From assembly GCA_964293305.1 (NCBI GenBank), contig CAXYYO010000007.1, forward strand, positions 1-64,000: a stretch of 64,000 nucleotides of DNA. Direction: 5' to 3'. Made by a program: the position numbers and the translations under genes. This document shows positions 50,875-58,562 of the stretch, in pieces. The stretch comes from CALAGJ01 sp964293305 (GTDB lineage: Bacteria; Bacteroidota; Bacteroidia; Chitinophagales; Chitinophagaceae). The notes below the pieces were generated by a model, which saw only the letters and a program-made list of their open reading frames with translations, was not told where the DNA came from and searched no databases. Each line of letters starts with the position of its first letter. Within the stretch, counting starts at the first letter, position 1.

Positions 50875-51615
50875 ATGATAAGGATAGAAAAAATAAATAC
50901 AAGAGCACCAAAATCATTGCAAAAAGAAAAGATAAAAGAAAAGACAATTGAATTGACAGAAAAACTGGCAGCATTACAGAATCTGCTATTTGCCGAAGGC
51001 AAGCATTCCATTCTCATTGTTATACAAGGCATGGATGCAAGTGGTAAAGATGGGTTGATTAGAAATGTGTTTGGAAAAATGAATCCACAGGGTGTTATGG
51101 TGCAGTCATTTAAGGCACCCACGACTGAAGAATTGAGCCATGATTTTCTCTGGCGTGTGCATAGCAAAGCCCCGGCAAAAGGCATGATACAAGTGTTTAA
51201 CCGTAGTCATTATGAAGATATACTCATTACAAGGGTGCACAATTGGATTGATGAAGACACAGCGCTAAAAAGGATAGAAGCCATCAATCAATTTGAAGCA
51301 TTACTGAGCAGCCACAACAATACCCATATTCTGAAATTTTACCTCCATATATCACCCGAAGAACAGCAGGAAAGATTAAAAGAACGGATAAGCGACCCCA
51401 CCAAACAATGGAAGTATAATGAAAATGATTTTAAAGAAGCATCGCTCTGGAAGTTATATATGAAAGCCTATAATGATTGCTTCAACCAGTGCAGCGCTAT
51501 ACCCTGGCAGTTTATACCAAGTGATCAAAACTGGTACAAAGAGTATTTGGTGGCTGATGCATTGTGTAAGCAATTGGAAGCACTGGATATGAAATATCCG
51601 GGATTAAAAAAATAA
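50875..51615 (+). CDS. PPK2-family polyphosphate kinase/phosphotransferase
   Basis: 246 aa. Walker A G52-M-D-A-S-G-K-D-G60, lid residues R-V-H-S-K-A-P-A-K-G-M, and Walker B F-N-R-S-H-Y-E-D are all present; this is a one-domain PPK2, with P-x-x-Q-W-K-Y-N-E-N-D-F near 182. Such enzymes use polyphosphate to phosphorylate AMP, ADP or other nucleotides; class cannot be set by eye. It is divergent from EamA by 56 nt and upstream of a short DUF4157-like gene. Confidence 0.92.
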   Translation: MIRIEKINTRAPKSLQKEKIKEKTIELTEKLAALQNLLFAEGKHSILIVIQGMDASGKDGLIRNVFGKMNPQGVMVQSFKAPTTEELSHDFLWRVHSKAPAKGMIQVFNRSHYEDILITRVHNWIDEDTALKRIEAINQFEALLSSHNNTHILKFYLHISPEEQQERLKERISDPTKQWKYNENDFKEASLWKLYMKAYNDCFNQCSAIPWQFIPSDQNWYKEYLVADALCKQLEALDMKYPGLKK

Positions 51616-51671
51616 TATTTTGAGCCCATATTTTCTTGATATTGTTTGCAAAGAGCGTAGTGGTTTTCAAC

Positions 51672-51995
51672 ATGATAAAAACTGTAAAAATTATTTCGGC
51701 AAGTAGATGGGCAGCTATAGCAGCAAAAGTGCTGCGGGTAAATAATGTTGCTATTGTATTTGGTAATACCATCCATTTACACAACTGTAGCAAGGCCGAT
51801 TTTTTAATGAACAAACAATGGGTTTGCCATGAGCTTACACATGTGGAACAATATGCAATACATGGCCGATATAATTTTTTATGGAAATATTTTATTGAGC
51901 ATATCAAAAAAGGATATATCAACAATAAATATGAAGTGGAAGCTAGAAGTAGAGAAAATGATATAAACCTGCTGCGGCAGGTAATGATAGAATAA
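51672..51995 (+). CDS. small DUF4157-like putative metalloprotease-fold protein
   Basis: 107 aa from the ATG at 51672. The key block is W-V-C-H-E-L-T-H-V-E-Q-Y near residue 55-66, with the H-E-x-x-H zinc motif typical of DUF4157 family members, preceded by a strand with N-T-I-H-L-H. Y-E-V-E-A-R-S-R-E-N-D near 88-98 is a typical C-terminal E/R block. In larger proteins DUF4157 is a zincin-type domain; here it stands alone. Peptidase activity is plausible but unproven. Confidence 0.7.
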   Translation: MIKTVKIISASRWAAIAAKVLRVNNVAIVFGNTIHLHNCSKADFLMNKQWVCHELTHVEQYAIHGRYNFLWKYFIEHIKKGYINNKYEVEARSRENDINLLRQVMIE

Positions 51996-52038
51996 TAAGT
52001 GTTAGCAATAACTGGGTTAACTATAAAAATCAACTTTT

Positions 52039-52470
52039 TTAGAATGATGGGAATGTATCTATTACTTTTAGTTCATTATTCACCCTTTTCCAGCCATGTG
52101 TTATACTACCATTTGTTATGATGATATAATCAGCGGGCATGGCAAGATTATACCTTAATGCCTGATCCAAAACCACCCCATTTAGTTCTACATTCATTTG
52201 CTTACATTCTATTATCATCCAAGGCTTCCCTGATTTATAAACGAGTATATCACATCGCTGTGGCAGCGTGCCCACCATGAGCTTTTTTTCAACTGCTATC
52301 AAAGCTCCAGGGTATTTTAAAGTGGATAATAAGTACTGAATTATATTTTGCCTTACCCATTCTTCAGGAGTTAGTACAACCCACTTTTTTCTGATGGCAT
52401 CAAAAATCTTTTCTTTTCCATTTTCTGTTTTCATTTTAAATGGATGCTGTGGATAATCAACCTGTATCAT
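52039..52470 (-). CDS. type I restriction enzyme R N-terminal domain (HSDR_N_2)-like protein
   Basis: 143 aa. D-x-x-x ... P-Q-R-C-D-I-L-V-Y, then I-I-E-C-K-Q-M-N-V gives the D...E-x-K nuclease core near residues 73-91; W-V-R-Q-N-I-I-Q-Y-L near 38 and Q-A-L-R-Y-N near 103 are also typical. It is a stand-alone PD-(D/E)XK-like domain common in Bacteroidota, not part of a restriction system (no HsdS/HsdM or helicase near). Function unknown, perhaps a DNA repair nuclease. It is divergent from the AMP nucleosidase gene. Confidence 0.82.
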   Translation of the reverse strand: MIQVDYPQHPFKMKTENGKEKIFDAIRKKWVVLTPEEWVRQNIIQYLLSTLKYPGALIAVEKKLMVGTLPQRCDILVYKSGKPWMIIECKQMNVELNGVVLDQALRYNLAMPADYIIITNGSITHGWKRVNNELKVIDTFPSF

Positions 52471-52538
52471 TGGTATGAAGAAAATAATTTAATTTTACGG
52501 CAAACATATCATTCGCCTTCAAACAAATAGTACGCTTT

Positions 52539-53306
52539 ATGACAAAAGATCAGATTGTGCAAAACTGGCTTCCGAGATATACCGGAGAGGAGTTGAAAAA
52601 TTTTGGACAATATATTCTACTCACCAATTTCAATAATTATGTAGGCATGTTTGCGGCTATGCATCAGGTAAAAGTAGTAGGAGAGGACCGCCCATTTCAG
52701 GTGGCCACAGCCAATAATATTTCCATCATCAATTTTGGAATGGGGAGCCCGGGTGCAGCCACAGTTATGGATTTGCTATCTGCTATCAATCCGCAGGCAG
52801 TCTTGTTTCTTGGAAAATGCGGAGGTTTAAAAAAGCGCAATAAAATTGGTAGCCTTATATTACCCATAGCAGCCATAAGAGGGGACGGTACCAGCAATGA
52901 TTATTTTCCGCCGGAAGTGCCTGCCCTTCCTGCATTTGCTTTGCAAAAAGCCATAAGTACTACCATTAGGGATTATAAAACTGATTACTATACTGGCACT
53001 GTTTATACCACCAATAGAAGGGTATGGGAGCATGAGGAAGAATTTAAAAAGAAATTACAAACTGTAAGGGCTTATGCCATAGATATGGAAACAGCCACCA
53101 TTTTTATGGTTGGATTTTATAATCGAATTCCCACCGGTGCTTTGTTATTAGTAAGTGATTCCCCGATGATACCCGAAGGAATAAAAACCGAGCAGAGTGA
53201 TAAAAAAGTAACCAATAAATATGTCGAAAATCACCTAAAAATCGGCATTGATTCATTAAAGCAATTAATGAATAAAGGAGAAACTGTAAGACATCTGAGG
53301 TTTTAA
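52539..53306 (+). CDS. amn: AMP nucleosidase (short form)
   Basis: 255 aa. Nucleoside-phosphorylase-like fold: I-I-N-F-G-M-G-S-P-G-A-A-T near 64, L-F-L-G-K-C-G-G-L-K near 90, and A-I-D-M-E-T-A-T-I-F near 186 with L-L-V-S-D-S-P near 204. Bacteroidota encode this short single-domain Amn, which splits AMP to adenine and ribose 5-phosphate. The alternative, a purine nucleoside phosphorylase, is less likely given length and the P-x-x-P-A-F region. Confidence 0.85.
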   Translation: MTKDQIVQNWLPRYTGEELKNFGQYILLTNFNNYVGMFAAMHQVKVVGEDRPFQVATANNISIINFGMGSPGAATVMDLLSAINPQAVLFLGKCGGLKKRNKIGSLILPIAAIRGDGTSNDYFPPEVPALPAFALQKAISTTIRDYKTDYYTGTVYTTNRRVWEHEEEFKKKLQTVRAYAIDMETATIFMVGFYNRIPTGALLLVSDSPMIPEGIKTEQSDKKVTNKYVENHLKIGIDSLKQLMNKGETVRHLRF

Positions 53307-53590
53307 TAATCGATTGTTTTTTATTTATAAAAGGAATCGATTGTTTTGTTTGAAACTTGCAAAAGTTTATAGCATTGCAATTGGCACGTTTAGGGCATCG
53401 GTGCTAAACCCTTCTTATATTAGGTTTGAACAGTTAGGATGCTACAACAAATAATAACAAACATAGTACTGATTAGCAATGATAGGGTTGGTGGAGGGAT
53501 AAGGATAATTATCAAAAAATATTGCCTAATTTATTTGATTTTTTACACAGTTCGTGTAAGCTGCATACCCTTCTTCTCGGTCTGCCCGCA
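53307..53590 (+). other. intergenic, likely left edge of the acquired island
   Basis: 284 nt between convergent Amn and CzcN-like genes. It contains two copies of ATCGATTGTTTT 27 nt apart near 53310-53347, and TTACAC-AGTTC-GTGTAA (53543-53559), a 6-bp stem. No coding frame was recognised. Confidence 0.4.
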
Positions 53591-54193
53591 TTAAATTAGT
53601 CGTCTTGTTAATTGTCTATAATTTTCATAGTGTTTTCCGTGCTGTCGAGTTAAAAATTCTTCCTCTAACCTTATTTGAATCTGTATAATAAAGTAAGTTG
53701 TCGATGTTAAAAAAAATGTCAAAGCATTTGGCAAAATAAAGAAAATACCTAAAACACTCAAAATCATTCCTAAGAAAATTGGGTTACGGCTAATACTAAA
53801 AATTCCACTTGTTTTTAATTCAGTTTTATTTATTTCATCAATTCCTATTCTCCAACTTGTACTCATCTGGTACTGAGCAATTGCAATCCGTACTAATGAA
53901 ATATGGATAATTAATAACCCTAAAAACTTAAGCCCTTTGGATTGTAAATATTCAATAGGAACGGAATATTTATAAATGTTACTGCCGATAGAGAAACATA
54001 AAACCGCAACAAATAATAAACCAATTAAAACTTTCATCACAAAGCCAATATAATTATGAGCTGTGTCGGCTTTGCCAAAAGTTATTGGATTTACTCCTGT
54101 TTGTTTCAAAGTTCTATAAGTTGGGATAATAAATGCAACTGCAAAGTAAGCTAATAGATAAAGTGGTAGATATATTCTTAAAAAGTTCTCCAT
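53591..54193 (-). CDS. isoprenylcysteine carboxyl methyltransferase (ICMT)-family membrane protein, CzcN-like
   Basis: 200 aa with about five hydrophobic segments. The ICMT C-terminal core is present: G-I-F-S-I-S-R-N-P-I-F-L-G-M near 130-143 (SAM site), and E-E-E-F-L-T-R-Q-H-G-K-H-Y-E-N-Y near 177-192. Such proteins sit in heavy-metal resistance operons (CzcN in Cupriavidus) and in many other settings. Here it follows a TonB receptor by 3 nt, in a row of genes with a His/Cys-rich product upstream. No RND efflux genes are in view. Family is firm; metal link is inferred. Confidence 0.8.
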   Translation of the reverse strand: MENFLRIYLPLYLLAYFAVAFIIPTYRTLKQTGVNPITFGKADTAHNYIGFVMKVLIGLLFVAVLCFSIGSNIYKYSVPIEYLQSKGLKFLGLLIIHISLVRIAIAQYQMSTSWRIGIDEINKTELKTSGIFSISRNPIFLGMILSVLGIFFILPNALTFFLTSTTYFIIQIQIRLEEEFLTRQHGKHYENYRQLTRRLI

Positions 54194-54196
54194 TGT

Positions 54197-56380
54197 TTAT
54201 AATTTTATTTTAATGCCGCCGTTAATTGTTCTCCCTTCGGTATGATTCCAAATATCATCAAATGTTGGGTTGCTGTTTGGTGGATTTATAACTCTTTTAT
54301 AATTACTTTGTCTTTGGTCTGTAAAGTTTTCAAAATTTATAAATACAGAAACTTTTTTAAACGTCTTTTGAGCCATAAAGCCAAATTCCCAAAATGATGG
54401 TGTTTTGTTACCATTATTCAAGAGTTGACGGTCTGTAAAATAACCTTCCAAGCCAAATTTAAAGTTGTCTTCCTTTTCGTACATCATTGTTAAGTTCAAT
54501 TTATTTTTAGGTAACAATGTCAAAAATTGATTTGTGCTTAAATATGTGGCATTTGCATTTGTAAATGTATAACCAACAAAAAGTTTTAAATCTTCTTTGT
54601 AAATAAATTTAATATTTGTTTCAAATCCATTACTAATAACAGGTTTTGATGCATTATAGAAACTGTAATTTCCCAATAAATCTGTCTGTAAAACTAAAGG
54701 ACTGTTAATGCTTGTATAAAAAAACATTTGATTTATGCTAAACGATAAATCATCAAATAAAGTTGTTCTGTAATTAATGTCTGCTGTACCTCCAATACTT
54801 CTCTCTGCTTTTACATTGTTTAATGATAAAATGTTTTGATATTGCATACTTTCCGTCTGTTCTGTGAAAATGGTTGGTATTTTATAACCTAATCCACCGC
54901 TAATTCTTGAAGTAATTTTGTTAGATAGTTTAAACAATGTTGAAATTCTTGGTAAAACAAAAGTTTGATTTTTATTGTAGTTGTTGTTTTTGTAAATCAC
55001 ATTGTCAATTCGCAAACCGCTTTCAATTTTCACCTTTTCTGAAATGTCCCAAGTGTCTTGAAAATAAGCACCACTTGAAAATGATTGCGTATTTTGGTTA
55101 TTGGTATTTCGCTGTTTAAACTTATCCGAAATAAAGTTTATACCTGTTATCATTGTATGTTTTTGTTTGAAAAAGACATATGATAAATCGGTAAAACTGT
55201 TTGTATTTACACCTGAAAAAGTATAGTTTGGAATACTTATTTCTCTGTCGAAAATACTAATACTTTGTTTCAATTTTATACTGCTTTTATTTGCAAATTT
55301 CTTTTCTAATTCTAAAGTTGTTGTATTTCTAAGCGTATTGTTTTTTTCAAAGTAAGTATGCAAGGCGTTTATATTTCCCTTTATTACCTCCATATCTCCA
55401 CCTGTATTAGTTCCTTTGGTAAAACTGTTGCCTAGCATTAAAGTTATTGTTGGGTTAATGTAATAAAATAACCTTGGATTAATAGTGAAATTATTACTCT
55501 TTGGTATTTCCGAAAAATCATCCTTATCCACATCATACGATTTTTGAAAGTTTGCCAACCCTAAAAATGAAAAACCAAATTTGCCTTTCTTTTGTGAAAT
55601 ATAACCACCAATATTGGACTGTCCAATGTTAGATTGATTTAAAATAAAATCAACCTCTAATTTTTCTTTTGGCATTTTACTTATAAAATTTACTACACCT
55701 GCAATAGCACCACCACCATATAAAGTAGATGCTGGGCCTTTGATAATTTCAACTTGTTTTAGGTCTAAGGGTGGAATTTCCATAATACTCAAACCACTTG
55801 CAAAACTTCCAAAATTTGGATAACCATCTTTTAAAAGTTGTGTGTATCTTCCATCTAATCCTTGCACTCGTATACTAGCATTACCGCTTGTTGCAGAGGT
55901 TTGTTGCACCTGCAAACCTGTACTTTCGTGCAATAGCATTGAAACATTAGCAGGTCGCATATTATTTTTTTCGTCCAATTCTTCGCCATCAATAGTCTCT
56001 ACTCTCGTAGGTGTATTTTTTATTGTTCTGCTTGTTCTTGTTGATTGGACTATTACCTCGTCCAATTCATCTTCACCTTTTTCAAAGTAAATTATTTCAT
56101 TTTGTAGACTGTCATTAATTGGAAAAATATATGCTTTTTCAATCTTTTCAAAACCAATATAAGAAAAAACAATTGTTTGCATTCCGTTTGGGATATTTCT
56201 TAAAACTATTTGTCCTAAAGAATCTGAGTTTGTTGCAGTATTTGTACCTTTTAGTAACACCGTTACGCCAATTAAATTCTGTTTAGTGTTATTTTCTTTT
56301 ACAGTTGCTTTAAAGCTGTTTTGAGCTGTTATGTTTGTACATATTAGTGATGCCATTATTGGCATAATAAATTTTATCAT
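54197..56380 (-). CDS. TonB-dependent receptor with carboxypeptidase-like N-terminal domain
   Basis: 727 aa. Signal peptide ends I-T-A-Q; a CarboxypepD_reg-like domain (about 22-105; L-I-G-V-T-V-L-L-K-G-T-N-T-A-T-N) precedes the plug (about 108-235; V-Q-G-L-D-G-R-Y-T-Q, V-E-I-I-K-G-P-A-S-T-L-Y-G-G-G-A-I-A-G) and the barrel. The neighbours (DUF6660-like metal protein and CzcN-like methyltransferase) suggest a metal or metallophore substrate. It is AT-richer by eye than the core genes around the island. Starts 97 nt after DUF6660. Confidence 0.88.
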   Translation of the reverse strand: MIKFIMPIMASLICTNITAQNSFKATVKENNTKQNLIGVTVLLKGTNTATNSDSLGQIVLRNIPNGMQTIVFSYIGFEKIEKAYIFPINDSLQNEIIYFEKGEDELDEVIVQSTRTSRTIKNTPTRVETIDGEELDEKNNMRPANVSMLLHESTGLQVQQTSATSGNASIRVQGLDGRYTQLLKDGYPNFGSFASGLSIMEIPPLDLKQVEIIKGPASTLYGGGAIAGVVNFISKMPKEKLEVDFILNQSNIGQSNIGGYISQKKGKFGFSFLGLANFQKSYDVDKDDFSEIPKSNNFTINPRLFYYINPTITLMLGNSFTKGTNTGGDMEVIKGNINALHTYFEKNNTLRNTTTLELEKKFANKSSIKLKQSISIFDREISIPNYTFSGVNTNSFTDLSYVFFKQKHTMITGINFISDKFKQRNTNNQNTQSFSSGAYFQDTWDISEKVKIESGLRIDNVIYKNNNYNKNQTFVLPRISTLFKLSNKITSRISGGLGYKIPTIFTEQTESMQYQNILSLNNVKAERSIGGTADINYRTTLFDDLSFSINQMFFYTSINSPLVLQTDLLGNYSFYNASKPVISNGFETNIKFIYKEDLKLFVGYTFTNANATYLSTNQFLTLLPKNKLNLTMMYEKEDNFKFGLEGYFTDRQLLNNGNKTPSFWEFGFMAQKTFKKVSVFINFENFTDQRQSNYKRVINPPNSNPTFDDIWNHTEGRTINGGIKIKL

Positions 56381-56477
56381 TTTGTAAAAAATATTAAGTT
56401 ATAGGAATAATTAACATCATAAGCTGGGCGAAGCCCTGCAATATGATTTGGTGGCGAAGCCTCTAATTTATTATTGC

Positions 56478-56804
56478 TTAACTTAATTTTGGCGGTTGCC
56501 AAATATTTCCGTAAAAGTTGGAAGAAAGAGAAATATTAGTGTAAAAGAAGTGTTGTTTTAAAATCCCTACTAATTTTGTATTAACAACTTTGTCAGTTTG
56601 AAAATTTGGGAAAAATATTTGTCCGCAACAGGCACAGCTACAAAATGGATTACAGTTTTCACTTTCGTGTTGGTGGTCTTTATGGTCTGACGAAGAAGTA
56701 GTTATTTGTGTTTTTGAACTGTCATTACATTCTTCTTTATCTGCACAAGGAAAGCAAGGCAAAATAAGAATATAAAAAGCGAATATGATTGACAGAAATT
56801 TCAC
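56478..56804 (-). CDS. His/Cys-rich DUF6660-like protein
   Basis: 108 aa with an N-terminal signal peptide (MKFLSIIFAFYILILPCFPCADKEEC). The mature part has D-H-K-D-H-Q-H-E-S-E-N-C and C-S-C-A-C-C-G, a clear metal-binding composition. This layout (C-x-D-K-E-E-C then His stretch then C-x-C-x-C-C-G) is that of DUF6660, common next to heavy-metal efflux and TonB receptor genes in Bacteroidota. It is probably periplasmic and may be a copper or zinc buffer. The gene is the first of the island's operon (DUF6660, receptor, CzcN-like). Confidence 0.7.
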   Translation of the reverse strand: MKFLSIIFAFYILILPCFPCADKEECNDSSKTQITTSSSDHKDHQHESENCNPFCSCACCGQIFFPNFQTDKVVNTKLVGILKQHFFYTNISLSSNFYGNIWQPPKLS

Positions 56805-57054
56805 AATGCAAAAGTACAGTTTTTATCTAGTTTTTCGTCAAACCTTTAAATTATCGGAGTGTTCAAATAGGGTTGCAGCTTACGTTTAGGGCTTTGCGAT
56901 GGGCTGGGAATAGTGGTACGTCAGTTTGGAACAAATGCTCATAAACGATAAAAAGTATAAATAACATTCATCCGCTTAATTTTTATCGTCATGCAAGAAC
57001 AAAAGAAAAAAATAGTACAAAAAGCTGATGCTAAATACGTGTTGGTAGCAGTTT

Positions 57055-57621
57055 TTAATTCTTGTTCAATACTTCTTTAATTTTATTTTGAGTTATGTCT
57101 AAACTTTCTGAGTGTGAGTCTGAACGTAAAAAAACAAATTTTTTGTCTGGCATTACAATAATTGAACTTCCACAAGTACAACGTGCTTTAAAAATTAAAT
57201 TAAAAAGTTGTGTTGGACTGTCAATTAAAATTGAATTATTCCACTTCTTAATTTTGTTTAAACTGTTTCCTGGTTCTCTAAAGTCAAAAACTGAAACATT
57301 TTGTCTATTCGCCAAAACTTGTTCTACTCTTTGCTTGTGTCTTGTGACAAAACCCATAATATGTGCTTCTTCACTTTGGTCTAAAATATTCCAACAAGTT
57401 TCATTATTATAGTCGTATTTAATAATTATTGTGTCTTTCAATTTTGAATTGGTTTTAACTGTCAAAAATTGCTTTAAAACAGTAAAAGTGGAATCACTCA
57501 ATTGTCCTGTGTATGTTTTGTTTTTATCGTCAAATCTATAAAGTTTTGAAGTCGTGTCACAACTTTCAAAAATTGTCATAACAGAAATAAGTGAAATAAA
57601 ATAGAAAATATGTCTTTTCAT
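57055..57621 (-). CDS. hypothetical lipoprotein
   Basis: 188 aa from the ATG at 57621, chosen because it gives a lipobox (F-E-S-C after MKRHIFYFISLISVMTI); the frame to 57678 adds 19 residues. The mature part is beta-alpha with D-F-R-E-P-G near 128 and C-T-C near 160. I do not recognise the family. The low GC and the place beside the integrase remnant suggest it came with the island. A 9-bp inverted repeat (TTGGTAGCA / TGCTACCAA at 57042 and 57652) flanks the gene. Confidence 0.6.
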   Translation of the reverse strand: MKRHIFYFISLISVMTIFESCDTTSKLYRFDDKNKTYTGQLSDSTFTVLKQFLTVKTNSKLKDTIIIKYDYNNETCWNILDQSEEAHIMGFVTRHKQRVEQVLANRQNVSVFDFREPGNSLNKIKKWNNSILIDSPTQLFNLIFKARCTCGSSIIVMPDKKFVFLRSDSHSESLDITQNKIKEVLNKN

Positions 57622-57750
57622 ACTTGTGTTTATTGAGGACTGCACTAAAATTGCTACCAATTCCAAAAATATACGCAAGTTTTTAACTCACCAAATTTAT
57701 AAACAATTAATTTTCAAGATACTTTTTGTATTGTTACGTAGTTTTTAAAA

Positions 57751-58214
57751 CTACGTACTCTTCGTATTGTTACCTTCCATTTTTCGCATTATTTTATCAA
57801 GGGGGCTTTCTATTTTCCCCAATTCTTTATTACTTACGTGGGTGTAGCGCAGGGTGGTTTTTATATCATTGTGCCCCAAAAGTTCTTGTATATATTTAAT
57901 ATCTGTACCATTTTCCAAAAGGTGAGTGGCAAAACTATGCCGCAAGTCATGTACGCTTATCTTTTTTTGGATACATACTTTTTGACATATTTCCCCAAAA
58001 AATGCCTGAGTGCTTCGGGCAGCATATTTTCCACCAGTTTGTCCTTCAAATAAGTATTGTGTAGGCCTGTATTCCTTAAAATACTCACTCCCCATATTTC
58101 TATGGTTTTAATGGATAGTAAACTATATCGGTCTTTTTTAACTATGATTTGTTCTACTTTTATCTGCTTACGCTCTGAGTCGATATCTTTCTGATTTTTG
58201 ACATTTATTGCTTC
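57751..58214 (-). pseudogene. tyrosine recombinase remnant (C-terminal half, frameshifted)
   Basis: An intact 114-aa tail starts at 58095 and holds the catalytic end: H-D-L-R-H-S-F-A-T-H near 50, L-G-H-N-D-I-K-T-T-L-R-Y-T-H-V near 76 with the Tyr nucleophile. Upstream, in another frame up to 58214, the expected middle can be read (E-A-I-N-V-K ... D-I-D-S-E-R-K-Q-I-K-V-E-Q ... K-K-D-R-Y-S-L-L-S-I-K-T-I-E-I), followed by a shift at the GGGG run at 58090-58093. The N-terminal domain and the first catalytic Arg are missing; homology stops inside the repeat at 58207. It is most like integrases of Bacteroidota conjugative or integrative elements and probably carried in the neighbouring metal-type genes. 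Confidence 0.7.
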
Positions 58215-58232
58215 GTCGTGCCTCCTCGCAAT
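58207..58232 (-). repeat. dispersed palindrome-like repeat (ATTGCGAGG...CGAAGCAAT)
   Basis: On the minus strand ATTGCGAGGAGGCACGACG then AAGCAAT, with ATTGC / GCAAT ends. It matches the widespread 'ATTGCGAG...CGAAGCAAT' extragenic repeat that I recall from many genomes. The integrase homology ends within this repeat. Confidence 0.6.
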
Positions 58233-58562
58233 GAGGTGGAAGGGTTGAACTTCCTCCCAATAAAGGAGATTGCTTCTTTGATTTGCTATAATGGATAGTG
58301 CATCATCATTGCCCGTAGGGCAAATTGTCTAAATTATAATTTGTGGAATTGCAGTATTTGAATGAATTTCGCTTTGCTACATTCGAAGCTAAAAAACCAC
58401 AGCCTTGAGCCACGAATGGCTAGGAATTGTAGGGAAAGGTATACCATGGATACAAGGTCACAAAATATATAAAAAAACTTTGCGCAGATATACATATTTT
58501 CCTATATGAAAATAAAATAGGAGCAGCCTAAAGCAACTCACAGTTCTACAATCAACTAAATT
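58233..58562 (+). other. intergenic with small repeats, right edge of the island
   Basis: About 330 nt with no gene. It holds TTGCCC-GTA-GGGCAA (58309-58323, a perfect 6-bp stem; a related CATTGCCCGTA occurs near 49919) and a third copy of the 44-bp repeat at 58405-58439. It lies downstream of the EF-G-like gene stop. Confidence 0.5.
58405..58439 (+). repeat. third, shortened copy of the 38591 repeat
   Basis: TTGAGCCACGAATGGCTAGG, then AATTGTAGGGAAAGG, matches the end of unit A plus the start of unit B at 38615-38655 with a 6-nt deletion and a few substitutions. Dispersed location shows that the element is a genome-wide repeat. Confidence 0.55.

Noticed and set aside
52039..52470. A restriction-modification or defence system.
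   Set aside because: Only a stand-alone HSDR_N_2-like domain is present, with no methylase, specificity or helicase genes around it.
57095..57412. A 105-codon plus-strand frame inside the hypothetical lipoprotein gene.
   Set aside because: Composition fits a shadow of the minus-strand gene, which has a proper lipobox start.
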